From contig NZ_JQKO01000001.1 of NCBI RefSeq assembly GCF_000746085.1, forward strand, positions 558,001 through 622,000: a stretch of DNA of 64,000 nucleotides, given 5' to 3'. Shown in pieces: positions 1 through 8,411 of the stretch. The number at the start of each line of letters is the position of its first letter. Position 1 is the first letter of the stretch. The position numbers and the translations under genes were made by a program. A model generated the notes under the pieces. The model saw only the letters and a program-made list of their open reading frames with translations. It did no database searches and had not been told where the DNA came from. The DNA comes from Methylocapsa aurea (GTDB lineage Bacteria; Pseudomonadota; Alphaproteobacteria; Rhizobiales; Beijerinckiaceae).

Positions 1-1110
1 TCCCAAGACGCCGCGATCCCGCAAGATCCTTGCGGCTTTCATTCCTTCGTCTTGGATCGCCAGCCGATAAGAATCGTCGGCCGGGAAGCGGCACCCAAGA
101 AACACCTGATTGGAGCGTCCTCCGAGCACCTGATCATGCGTTGAAACCGCCTCGATCTGGCCGAGCGGATCGATCCGGTATTGCGCCGAGGGCGATCGCT
201 TCTCGGAGCCCTCGATAAATTCCTCCACGATCGCGCCCATTTCGCGGATCTTGGCGCCATAAAGCTCAAAGGACATGTCGCGGGCTTCAAAGGCGAGCGC
301 GGGAAGCCTCGCTTTGATCCAGCTCTCGAGGCCTCCGCGCTCAGGCGCGCCTTCAAAGGCGAAGACCGCGTTGCCTTCCCCCGAAAATCCCTCATTGAGC
401 TTGACGATGGCTCTTCGCAGACTTGCATCGCGCCGCTTCAATTCGACGAGGGCTGCGGCGACGTCGTCGGCGTCCGAAAGGTTCTCGACGCCAACAGGGA
501 GCAGCGCGCCGGCCTCGCGAAGGATTGCTCGCCCCCCGCTTTTCGACCCAAGCGGCAGCAGGGCCGGATCGCATCCATAGATCGGAAGGCTCAATCGCAC
601 CGCCAGCGTGCGTTCCAGCGGCGATACATTGAAGCAGGACATATGCGCGCTCGCGGGCGCGCCGATGGCGTCGCGGAGACGCGCCACCAATCGCGGACGC
701 GCCAAAATTTTCGCGGCGAGAGGCTTCGGCGTCGAATCGAAACAGGACAAAAGCGTCAGGCGCTGGCGGGCATGGGTCGCCGGGACGCCGGGGAGAAGAT
801 GAAGATAATAGTCGATGATATCGTCCGACACCGGCTGGCTGGTGACATAGACGATCCGAGTCCTCGGCAATTTCAGCAGCATCAGCATGCACAGCATGCG
901 TTCTTCGTAATGATGCGCGCCGCTCACCCGCGCCATCACATCCGGATCGAGGCTCAAGCTCGGAATTATGACGACAGTGCGGGACGCGGCCGGGTCTGGA
1001 AAAAGCTTGCGAAACAAGTCCGGCAGCCGAGACTGCACCTCCCGAAAAGCCGCGAGTTCGGCTGCCGATCCTGGTTCAGGCGCGGCGAGGAATGGCTCAG
1101 CCTCGTTCAT
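1..1110 (-). CDS. PGM1-like ATP-grasp peptide ligase (3' end outside window)
   Basis: The frame is open from an ATG at 1110 to the window edge, giving 370 residues with no stop. Residues about 84-150 (IVYVTSQPVSDDIIDYYLHL, then a GVPATHARQRL stretch) match the N-terminal signature of proteins annotated as peptide ligase PGM1-related. Residues 237-247 (KLNEGFSGEGN) look like the glycine-rich ATP loop of the ATP-grasp fold, and 291-302 (MGAIVEEFIEG) fits the following strand with acidic metal ligands. PGM1 itself adds amino acids to a guanidino-acyl starter in peptide antibiotic synthesis. The substrate here is unknown, and the usual C-terminal part lies outside the window. A 60-bp palindrome separates it from the small gene upstream on the same strand. 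The family is fairly sure; the function is inferred. Confidence 0.8.
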   Translation of the reverse strand, partial: MNEAEPFLAAPEPGSAAELAAFREVQSRLPDLFRKLFPDPAASRTVVIIPSLSLDPDVMARVSGAHHYEERMLCMLMLLKLPRTRIVYVTSQPVSDDIIDYYLHLLPGVPATHARQRLTLLSCFDSTPKPLAAKILARPRLVARLRDAIGAPASAHMSCFNVSPLERTLAVRLSLPIYGCDPALLPLGSKSGGRAILREAGALLPVGVENLSDADDVAAALVELKRRDASLRRAIVKLNEGFSGEGNAVFAFEGAPERGGLESWIKARLPALAFEARDMSFELYGAKIREMGAIVEEFIEGSEKRSPSAQYRIDPLGQIEAVSTHDQVLGGRSNQVFLGCRFPADDSYRLAIQDEGMKAARILRDRGVLG

Positions 1111-1162
1111 GGCCCGCGCTCCCGATCCGCCGCCAGCGCTGCCTTCCGGCTCGGCCCACCCC

Positions 1163-1286
1163 TTAGAGCATGTTCTTATGAGACATCGGATATATCCGAT
1201 GTCTCATAAGAACATGCTCTAACTCATTGACTCTAAAAGATTCCTTCCCAATTAGATGAACTCATCTGATCGGGAAGCCCTTTAGC
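1163..1286. repeat. Perfect 60-bp palindrome plus downstream palindromic module
   Basis: Positions 1163-1222 are a perfect inverted repeat with 30-nt arms and no loop; it starts TTAGAGCATGTTCTTATGAG and ends with the exact reverse complement. Positions 1223-1286 carry a second module (AACTCATTGA..., then TAGATGAACTCATCTGAT) that recurs near 12954, 17304 and 52177. It lies between two minus-strand genes and belongs to the dispersed TTAGAGCA...TGCTCTAA family of this window. No gene is visible in 1111-1434 apart from these elements. Confidence 0.9.
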
Positions 1287-1434
1287 GCGCTAGAAGAAAA
1301 ACAATATCCAATTCAATTCGTTCCTCCCAGAGATCGATGCGAAAGCTGAAATTTGGATCCCGGCCAAAGCCAGAGCGCGTTGGCTTCGCGATCCTGACTT
1401 GGATCCTGCCCGCCCATTCCGAGCGCGTTTTTCG

Positions 1435-1950
1435 CTAGCCTTCTGGGCCGCCGGCGTCGAGGATCCAGGTGCGATCGCAGAATGCGACATAGAGCCGTTC
1501 CTGGCCAAGGGCGGCGCCGAGTTCGACCGCGAGTTCGTTCAGCATCGCCTCGATGGCCTCATCTGGCAAATGTCCGAGATAGGCGTGCACCGCCTCGCCG
1601 GTGAAAATAGCCACCGGTTCGCGATCGGATCCGGCCGTGCCGTCGGGACGGGGCCAAGCGTAGGTCACCTCGGCGCGCGCGAACATGCCGGAAAGAGCGG
1701 GCAGCCCCGCTCCAACCCGGCGGCTCATCCAGGCTCGCGCGGTGCGAACGGCCTCGGAGACGTCGTAAACCCGCCCCTCCGTGTCCCAGCCCTCGCGAAG
1801 GCCGACCGTAATCCTGAAATCCCGGCGCGGTCCCTCGGAGCCTGGGACGATGGCATAGTCCTCTCGCCTGGGCGCGGCGGCGCGCCGGGCAACGCCTTCG
1901 CTCACTTTCGCATCCCCGTTGTTCGGGCGCGCAGAACCGCCCTCATTCAA
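1435..1950 (-). CDS. Conserved-looking hypothetical protein, 171 aa
   Basis: I do not recognise this protein. It is a soluble, acidic protein with no membrane segment or signal peptide. Residues about 45-80 form a charged alpha/beta stretch (FRITVGLREGWDTEGRVYDV) and the C-terminal half is rich in Glu and Ala (EAIEAMLNELAVELGAALGQ). The first codon at 1950 is TTG and no in-frame ATG lies upstream before a stop. A GTG at 1905 preceded by GGGGA is an alternative start that would shorten it to 156 residues. It lies upstream of the ATP-grasp ligase on the same strand and might be co-transcribed with it across 324 bp. Codon use fits a real gene. Confidence 0.7.
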   Translation of the reverse strand: MNEGGSARPNNGDAKVSEGVARRAAAPRREDYAIVPGSEGPRRDFRITVGLREGWDTEGRVYDVSEAVRTARAWMSRRVGAGLPALSGMFARAEVTYAWPRPDGTAGSDREPVAIFTGEAVHAYLGHLPDEAIEAMLNELAVELGAALGQERLYVAFCDRTWILDAGGPEG

Positions 1951-2060
1951 AGGAATGAAACATGTCGGAATCGAAAAAAGCGAGCAACATTTTTGAGGAT
2001 ATGCTCAAGCGGACCGTCTGGCATGGCGCACAAGCGGGGCGCTGTCCGCCCTGCGCGAAA

Positions 2061-2675
2061 CTACCAGACGGCGAGGAGGCAAGCAGACAGCGGATAGGCC
2101 AAGACAACGCCCATGAACAGGCCGCCGAAAATGTCGCTCGGATAATGATGAGCGGTCGCTATGCGCGACCAAGCCATGCAGCAAAGCAATGCGACCGCCG
2201 AGAGGGCGGTCGCGGGCAAGACAAGGACGATCGGAACAAGCACCCCGGACAAAGTCATTGTGTGCCCGCTTGGAAAAGAATGCTCGTCGAGAACCGCGAG
2301 CAACGAGCGAAGATGCGGATCCACGCGAAAGGGTCTTGGCCGGCCAATGCGCCGCTTGATCAGCGGAAAGAGGCAATGCAGCAAAACTGCGTTCAAACCG
2401 GCGAGCGCCGCCACCTGAATTCCGGCGCTGCCCAACCAACCGAAGATGAGTGCGCCGAGGATGGGATAAAGCCAACCATTGCCCAGCTTGCTGATGACGA
2501 TGGCGAAGGCGCGGCCAACCGCCGGCTTTGCTGAACGAGCGATAAACCGAACGGCGGCGAGGTCCGCGGCGAGAAGTCTTGCCACCCAAAGCGCCCTCAA
2601 GGAGCCATCGCCTCCGGCCCCAGGAAGAGGACCGGGGCATCTCAGCGTGGATAGATGATTCGGCATGACATCCAT
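2061..2675 (-). CDS. PAP2-family membrane phosphatase
   Basis: A 204-residue polytopic protein with the three PAP2/acid phosphatase motifs: KRRIGRPRP at 107-115, SFPSGHT at 133-139, and SRIATAHHYPSDI at 170-182. The catalytic His residues in motifs 2 and 3 are present. Such enzymes dephosphorylate lipid phosphates such as undecaprenyl diphosphate, phosphatidylglycerol phosphate or lipid A, with the active site on the periplasmic face. Hydrophobic segments lie at about 55-75, 82-105, 142-168 and 184-203. The exact substrate cannot be read from the sequence. A Met at residue 4 is an alternative start. Confidence 0.9.
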   Translation of the reverse strand: MDVMPNHLSTLRCPGPLPGAGGDGSLRALWVARLLAADLAAVRFIARSAKPAVGRAFAIVISKLGNGWLYPILGALIFGWLGSAGIQVAALAGLNAVLLHCLFPLIKRRIGRPRPFRVDPHLRSLLAVLDEHSFPSGHTMTLSGVLVPIVLVLPATALSAVALLCCMAWSRIATAHHYPSDIFGGLFMGVVLAYPLSACLLAVW

Positions 2676-2904
2676 GCCTCTTCACATAAGGTATTGACAC
2701 GGCATTTTCGTGACAGTTTGCGGCCCCGGTCCGGCAACCCGCCGCCTCGATCCTGACGACAAGGCTTTTCCCGCGCGGCTTAGCCGTGGCGGCGACTTGT
2801 TCGTCTCCCGCCTCCGCCATAAGGGCCCTGCCCCATCAAGAGCACATTTGCGACCAAATTGGGTGCTTCAACCCAATTTCTGTCGTCCCAACTGGAGGAA
2901 ATCA

Positions 2905-3489
2905 ATGCTTCGAAGGACCATCGCGCGCGCCGGGGCTCTTCTCTTTTTATGGACCAGCGCCCTATTAACCAGTTCCCCGGCTACCGCCGACATGAACCCC
3001 TTCGCCCGAGGCCCCCTGGCCGATTTCCTCGGTCTGTTTCGCCAACAAGCCGTCCCTCGTCAGATCGTCCCGTGGGACAAAGGATTTTCGGCGGGCACCG
3101 TGGTTGTGTCCACAAGCGAGCGCCGCCTCTACTACGTTCTTGGCGACGGCCGGGCGATCCAATATGGAGTCGGCGTCGGCCGGGAGGGCTTCACCTGGTC
3201 CGGAACCAAGACGGTCTCGATGAAGCGCGAATGGCCGGGGTGGAGTCCGCCGCAGCAAATGCTCCGCCGGCGTCCCGACCTGCCGCGCTATATGCCGGGC
3301 GGGATCGACAATCCATTGGGCGCCAGGGCGATCTATCTTGGGTCGAGCCTTTATCGCATTCATGGCTCGAACGAACCCGAGACGATCGGGGCCGCCGTGT
3401 CTTCCGGCTGCATCCGGATGACCAACCGCGACGTCGCGGACCTTTACGATCGGGTCAAGGTCGGCGGGAAGGTGGTCGTCCTGCGCTGA
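2905..3489 (+). CDS. L,D-transpeptidase (YkuD family), secreted
   Basis: A 194-residue protein. The start at 2905 is chosen because GGAGGAA lies just upstream (2894-2900) and a clear signal peptide follows (residues 1-29, positive N-terminus, hydrophobic core, cut near ATA-DM). The YkuD domain covers about 63-194. The active-site signature is complete: HGSNEPETIG at 153-162 and SSGCIRM at 166-172, with catalytic Cys169. These enzymes form 3-3 cross-links in peptidoglycan or attach outer-membrane proteins to it in the periplasm. It stands alone, between a PAP2 gene on the other strand and a convergent YaiI gene. Confidence 0.93.
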   Translation: MLRRTIARAGALLFLWTSALLTSSPATADMNPFARGPLADFLGLFRQQAVPRQIVPWDKGFSAGTVVVSTSERRLYYVLGDGRAIQYGVGVGREGFTWSGTKTVSMKREWPGWSPPQQMLRRRPDLPRYMPGGIDNPLGARAIYLGSSLYRIHGSNEPETIGAAVSSGCIRMTNRDVADLYDRVKVGGKVVVLR

Positions 3490-3507
3490 ACCGGCTGTTT
3501 CCAGCGC

Positions 3508-3984
3508 TCAAGGACCAAAGCCAGCGCGTTGCAGCCGGACGATCGCGAGATCGAGCGCCGACAGAAAGGCAGAGCGATCGCGCGGCGCAAAAGGTTTCGG
3601 TCCCCCGGTCGCCTCCCCGATCGACCGCAACTCCTCGAGCAGATTGCGCGTCGCCAGGGCAAGGCCGATCGAAGCCTCGGTGAAGGCCCGCCCATTCGGC
3701 GCGATTACATTCGCCCCAGCCTTGACGCAGCGGCTGGCCAGCGGAATGTCGGCGGTGATGACGACATCGCCCAAAGCGACGCGCCCGGCGATCCAGTCAT
3801 CGGCCGCATCCGGACCGGCGGCGACGACGATTCGTTCGATCGAGGCGTCCCTCGGCACGGCGATGGGGCTATTGGCCACGACATAGACTTTCGACCGCCG
3901 CCGCTCGGCGACGCGATAGACCTCGGCCTTGACCGGGCAGGCGTCGGCGTCGACATAGATCGCGATTTCTTTGGGCGGACTCAA
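3508..3984 (-). CDS. YaiI/YqxD family protein (UPF0178, DUF188)
   Basis: A 158-residue cytoplasmic protein of normal family length. The N-terminal [20 protein letters not shown] is the family signature with its Asp-rich metal site, and [20 protein letters not shown] follows at about 92-111, then NGRAFTE. The fold is PIN-like, so a nuclease role is sometimes proposed, but no function is established. It ends 19 bp from the convergent L,D-transpeptidase gene. Confidence 0.92.
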   Translation of the reverse strand: MSPPKEIAIYVDADACPVKAEVYRVAERRRSKVYVVANSPIAVPRDASIERIVVAAGPDAADDWIAGRVALGDVVITADIPLASRCVKAGANVIAPNGRAFTEASIGLALATRNLLEELRSIGEATGGPKPFAPRDRSAFLSALDLAIVRLQRAGFGP

Positions 3985-4082
3985 AACGCGCTTTCTTTAT
4001 GCTTGCTCTCGATCGCGATTGGTTTCTGGCGCCCAATCATGACCGCCTGCCCCGCTCTCGCGCCAATTGGCGCCGCACGGCC

Positions 4083-5798
4083 CTATTCCATCTTGCCTCT
4101 TTTTCGCTCGGGCTTGCCGCCGGCGGCTTTGGCTTTGTGCAGCGCCGCCGGATGCGCCCTGCCCCCGCCGCCGCTCTCGGACCCAGAGGTCACCGGCTCT
4201 ATGCGGATGGGATCGCTGTCCGGTCGGAGGATATTGAGCGCGAATTGCCGGGCGGCGGGCGCGGCGACCTCGAACTTCGTCTCGCGCTCAAAAATGCGGA
4301 TCGCGCCAATATCCTGTTTGCCGATCTTGCCGCGGCGGCAGATCATCGGCAAAAGCCAGCGCGGATCGGCGTTCTTCTTTCGCCCAATGTCGAGCCGGAA
4401 CCAAACGCCGCCGCCCGGCCCGCCATCGCGCGATGCTTCCTTGTCGCCGCGGCGCTGACCCGGAGTCTGGCGCGGCTCGCGGCCCTGTCCCGGGTCCTGC
4501 ACTTCCTCCGGCGCCGGCAAGCGCGCGCGGTAGACGCGCACGAGAGCGCTGGCGATGTCCTCCGCCGTGCGCTCCGCGAGCAGGGCGCGCGCCATCGCAA
4601 GATCATCCTCATTGCCGTCTCCAGCCAGCAGCGGGTCCTGCAGCAGGCGCTCCTGATCCAGCTTGCGGATCTCGTCCGCAGTGGGCGGTCCGCTCCAGAT
4701 CGGCTGAACCCCGGCGCTCGCGAGCAATTGCTCGGCGCGGCGGCGGCGCGAATTAGGGATGAGCAAGACGCTGACGCCCTTGCGGCCGGCGCGGCCGGTC
4801 CGCCCGCTGCGATGCTGAAGGATCTCAGCGTCATGGGGCAGATCGGCATGGACCACGAGGTCCAGACCGGGCAAATCGATGCCGCGCGCCGCCACGTCGG
4901 TTGCGACGCAGACGCGGGCGCGTCCATCGCGCAGCGCTTGCAGGGCGTGATTGCGCTCGTTCTGGCTTAGTTCGCCGGACAGGAGAACGGCGGAAAAGCC
5001 GCGCTCCAAAAGGATCGCCTGCAGATGCCGGACCGCCTCGCGCGTATTGCAGAACACCAGGGCGCTTTGCGCCTCGACCAGCCGCAACACATTCACGACC
5101 GCTAGCTCGACCTCGTTCGGCGCCACGCGGATCGCGCGATACTCGATGTCGGCATGGCCGCTCTCGCCTCCCGCGACCTCGATCCGCGCCGCATCGCGCT
5201 GATAGCGCTTGGCGAGCGTCGCGATGGCCTTGGGCATCGTCGCCGAGAACAGAAGCGTGCGCCGTTCTTTTGGCGTCGCATCAAGAATGAACTCGAGGTC
5301 CTCGCGGAAACCGAGATCCAGCATTTCATCCGCCTCGTCCAGCACGACGGCCTTGAGCTTGGCGATATTCAGCGCGCCGCGCTCGATGTGGTCGCGCAGG
5401 CGTCCCGGCGTTCCGATCACGATATGCGTCCCAGCGGCGAGTTCGCGCCGCTCGCGCCTCGGCTCCATGCCGCCGACGCAGGAGACGACGCGAACACCCG
5501 CATAATGATAGAGCCAGGCGAGTTCGCGATGCACCTGCAGCGCCAGTTCGCGCGTCGGCGCGACGACGAGGGCGACCGGCTCGGCCGCCTCGCCCATCAG
5601 CTCCGCCGCGCCAAGAAGGGTGGAGGCGATCGCCAGTCCATAGGCCACCGTCTTGCCGGAGCCGGTCTGGGCCGAGACGAGAAGATCGCGTTCGGCGGCG
5701 GCAGATTCGAGCACGGCGGTCTGAACCGGAGTTGGATCGTTATAATTGCGCTCGGCGAGCGCGCGCGCCAACGCTGGACTTGTCGTAAGAAATGCCAA
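4083..5798 (-). CDS. DEAD-box RNA helicase with DbpA-type RNA-binding C-terminus
   Basis: A 571-residue ATP-dependent RNA helicase. The Q motif lies at 22-26 (PTPVQ), motif I AQTGSGKT at 43-50, PTRELA at 81-86, DEAD at 154-157, SAT at 185-187, and motifs V and VI further on (ATDVAARGIDLPG, HRSGRTGRAG). Residues about 445-525 (VWFRLDIGRKKNADPRWLLP) match the DbpA/CsdA RNA-binding domain. A basic tail rich in Lys, Gly and Pro follows. The family acts in ribosome assembly and cold-shock RNA remodelling. It could be called DeaD; I leave the symbol blank because several paralogues are usual in this order. Confidence 0.93.
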   Translation of the reverse strand: MAFLTTSPALARALAERNYNDPTPVQTAVLESAAAERDLLVSAQTGSGKTVAYGLAIASTLLGAAELMGEAAEPVALVVAPTRELALQVHRELAWLYHYAGVRVVSCVGGMEPRRERRELAAGTHIVIGTPGRLRDHIERGALNIAKLKAVVLDEADEMLDLGFREDLEFILDATPKERRTLLFSATMPKAIATLAKRYQRDAARIEVAGGESGHADIEYRAIRVAPNEVELAVVNVLRLVEAQSALVFCNTREAVRHLQAILLERGFSAVLLSGELSQNERNHALQALRDGRARVCVATDVAARGIDLPGLDLVVHADLPHDAEILQHRSGRTGRAGRKGVSVLLIPNSRRRRAEQLLASAGVQPIWSGPPTADEIRKLDQERLLQDPLLAGDGNEDDLAMARALLAERTAEDIASALVRVYRARLPAPEEVQDPGQGREPRQTPGQRRGDKEASRDGGPGGGVWFRLDIGRKKNADPRWLLPMICRRGKIGKQDIGAIRIFERETKFEVAAPAARQFALNILRPDSDPIRIEPVTSGSESGGGGRAHPAALHKAKAAGGKPERKRGKME

Positions 5799-5843
5799 GT
5801 CTGAACTTGCCCCTTTGTGAAAGAAATGCGCCCCATCGGCGCC

Positions 5844-5899
5844 TTTAGAGCATTTTCTTAACGCGAACCGGCGACCACTTCGCTCGAAAATGCTCTAAA
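5844..5899. repeat. Dispersed palindromic element (AGAGCATTTTC type)
   Basis: An imperfect inverted repeat with TTTAGAGCATTTTC at the left end and GAAAATGCTCTAAA at the right end. The interior (TTAACGCGAACCGG) recurs in inverted order near 17191 and 39896. It lies just upstream of the helicase start and downstream of the acyltransferase on the minus strand, so it could form a hairpin in transcripts from either strand. Confidence 0.85.
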
Positions 5900-5925
5900 A
5901 GAAGATTGAAGGCCGGCAAAACACG

Positions 5926-7872
5926 TCAGCGCGCCAGCGATCGCAGCGTGCTCGCGAGGTCTGTCCGTTGTGCTAGAAGGCGGGAGCCATCATAGGACAG
6001 ATGTCCCCCGTCCCGATAGACAAAGATTCCGTCAATCGATGTTCGGCATGAGTTTGCGCCACAGAGCCAGGCATCGAATCGGAAGATCTTCACGTCCAAT
6101 TGGCTCGCCGCCCGCGCCAGAAAATCCAGCACGCCGCGCTTCAACTGGTGATAGTCATCGAGGTGAATTTGACAATCTTGAGGAGCGCCAAGAAACGGTT
6201 TGCCTTCGATCAAGCGCTCCAAGCAGCCCCCGACATTAAACCCTCCAGAAGGCGGCGGCGCCACGATGACGACGCGCTTTCCCAAGGACCGCAATGCATC
6301 CAGGCTTCGCCGCAACCCCGCCAGGGCGGACTCCGCGCTCGGCTCGATAATTTCAAACGCGCCATCGGCCTTCTTCAGATCGACGACGGACGCTGAGTCG
6401 ACATATTGTGAGAAGGGGCTGGACAGGACGACGGTCTCGATCGATGCCGCATGGGCAAGATAGTCGATCACCGATTGATTGAACGCGATGCAGCCTTCGG
6501 CCCAATTTTTATTGTAGCCGAAGCGAAAGACCTTCTCGATCGGAGCCAGCCCCAAAAGCGGGCCGCAGTTGGCGCGCGTCGCCTGGATGACGCCCATTTC
6601 GCCGCTTGTCGCCGCGAGTCCCGGCACAAGATGCATGGCGAACGAATCGCCCCAAACCATGATCATCGGCTTTTCGGAATTGCGGCATTCCGGCTTTGAC
6701 ACGAAGCGGTCGCCAAATTCACACGCCCGATCGAAGCCGAAGTTGATGCGTCGGATATGCTGAAAGTCGGCGCTGCCTGGCGTAGCGGCGGCAATGCCGG
6801 AAGGAATCAGGATCAAGCCGAGAGACGCCGCCAAAGTTTTCGCGAGCAGGTTCCCGGAAAAGCGGAAATTCGACCTGCGGACCGGCGTCTCCACATAGCG
6901 GTAAAGCAAATAGCCGAGACCAAGCGCGAGGACCAAGGCAACAATTCGGACCGCGATAGGAGGATGGCCGGCCTCCTCCCCAGCCCAAAGATTATTCGCG
7001 AACGCAAAAATTGGCCAATGCGCCAGGTAAAGCGAATAGGAGAAGTCGCCAATCGCCGCCAGCATCAGGACCGGTGCGCCGAAATTGCGCATCGGATAAT
7101 GACGCAAAATGACGACAATGGTCGCCAGGCACATGATCAAGGCGTCGGGGCCCGGATGGTTGCCGCCGAAAGGAAAAAACGGGATCGCGAGCAAAGCGAG
7201 CAAAGCCGGAAAAAACAGCGCCCGAGCATAGCGGTAAAGCCGGCTGTCGGCGCCGATCAACGCGCCGATCGATCCAATCGCAAGCTCCCACCCGCGCGTC
7301 GGAAGGATATAGAATGTCGTGACCGGTTTTACGTGGCCCCCGATCGCGCAAAGAATGAGACTGACGGCAAACACGCCGACCATCAATGGAAGCCAGCGGC
7401 GCGCCGGAACGAAGACCAGGGCCGCGGGCATGATCAAATAATACTGTTCCTCGATCGCCAGCGACCAGACGTGAAGCAAGGGCTTTAGGTCGCCGGCGCC
7501 CTGAAAATACCCGGTCTGCTGCGACAGGACGAAATTGCCGGTGAAGGTGACGGCGCCGATCATCTGTACGGCGAAATCGCTCAACTCTTTGCTGGTCAAA
7601 AAGAGCGGCGCGAGCAACGCGGCCGTCAAGAATGTGACGTAAGCGGCCGGAAGCAAGCGTTTGGCGCGGCGAAAATAGAATTCCGAAAAACGGAAGTCGC
7701 CTCGCTCTATGCCCGCCTTGACCAAGCCAGTAATGAGGAAACCCGAAATGACGAAGAAAACGTCGACGCCAAGATATCCCGCCGGCAGGAAGGGCATTTT
7801 AGCGTGATGCAGGACGACAAGAAGCACCGCAAGGCCACGAAGCGCTTGAATGTCGGTGCGGATTTCTTTCAT
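5926..7872 (-). CDS. OafA/YrhL-type acyltransferase with C-terminal SGNH domain
   Basis: The start at 7872 (MKEIRTDIQALRG) matches the normal family N-terminus; the frame continues 43 codons upstream without family similarity. The 648-residue protein has about ten membrane segments in residues 1-370 (acyltransferase 3 family) with the conserved RG and HH pair near residues 12-23. A periplasmic SGNH-like domain follows (MVWGDSFAMHLVPG), as in LPS O-acetylases such as OafB. It probably transfers acetyl groups to a surface polysaccharide or lipid-linked sugar at the inner membrane. It is divergent from a second acyltransferase at 8412. Confidence 0.9.
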   Translation of the reverse strand: MKEIRTDIQALRGLAVLLVVLHHAKMPFLPAGYLGVDVFFVISGFLITGLVKAGIERGDFRFSEFYFRRAKRLLPAAYVTFLTAALLAPLFLTSKELSDFAVQMIGAVTFTGNFVLSQQTGYFQGAGDLKPLLHVWSLAIEEQYYLIMPAALVFVPARRWLPLMVGVFAVSLILCAIGGHVKPVTTFYILPTRGWELAIGSIGALIGADSRLYRYARALFFPALLALLAIPFFPFGGNHPGPDALIMCLATIVVILRHYPMRNFGAPVLMLAAIGDFSYSLYLAHWPIFAFANNLWAGEEAGHPPIAVRIVALVLALGLGYLLYRYVETPVRRSNFRFSGNLLAKTLAASLGLILIPSGIAAATPGSADFQHIRRINFGFDRACEFGDRFVSKPECRNSEKPMIMVWGDSFAMHLVPGLAATSGEMGVIQATRANCGPLLGLAPIEKVFRFGYNKNWAEGCIAFNQSVIDYLAHAASIETVVLSSPFSQYVDSASVVDLKKADGAFEIIEPSAESALAGLRRSLDALRSLGKRVVIVAPPPSGGFNVGGCLERLIEGKPFLGAPQDCQIHLDDYHQLKRGVLDFLARAASQLDVKIFRFDAWLCGANSCRTSIDGIFVYRDGGHLSYDGSRLLAQRTDLASTLRSLAR

Positions 7873-8411
7873 TTGACCTGAAGGGAAAAGCTGCGCGCGT
7901 CGATCGATCTCAATGCGCTTAACGGACGCGAGCGGCAATGCGGACGGCAGGTTGGCGAGGGGAAAACGCTTCGCCATTGATCTTGAATGGCGCCTTGGCA
8001 TGTCCGGCGCGCCACCGGTAGCAGATCACGACGCAAGGTCAAGGATCCAAGGGCGAGGCCAATCCGCAGCGAGGATCTTCGCGCCGGCGAAGGCGACGCT
8101 TGGCACCCCAGATGCCTCCCCCTTTCGCCGATGTCCTCGCTTCCTGACGCGGGCATTATCGGACAGTCGCGCCGCATGTCCGGAAAGGGAAAAGCGCCAA
8201 ACGCGCCCATGAAATTTTGGCTATGGGCCCGGCGGCAGGCCGATGTGCTTTGCCCACTGGGAGAGGCTTGCCGAGCGCTGGCGCCGTCCGGTATGTTGCG
8301 CTTCAGCCTGCGGCGGCTCTTTTCGAGGATTCTCGGGGGCGATGCAAAGGGACGGCCCTGCAGAACAACGTTAAGTGAACTCATTTTCATCAATGGCGCG
8401 GCGATTGGCAA
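7873..8411. promoter_or_regulatory. Divergent intergenic region between two acyltransferase genes
   Basis: 539 bp separate the starts of two acyltransferase genes that point away from each other, so both promoters must lie here. Open frames on both strands show no family similarity or convincing ribosome sites and were not accepted. The last 40 bp before 8412 are AT-rich (TTAAGTGAACTCATTTTC), which fits a promoter for the right-hand gene. No specific operator was recognised. Confidence 0.45.

Noticed and set aside
1962-2534. Plus-strand ORF MSESKKASNIFEDMLKR... with AAGGA before the ATG
   Set aside because: Most of it is antisense to the clear PAP2 gene. Only the first 33 codons are free of overlap, and they show no known family.
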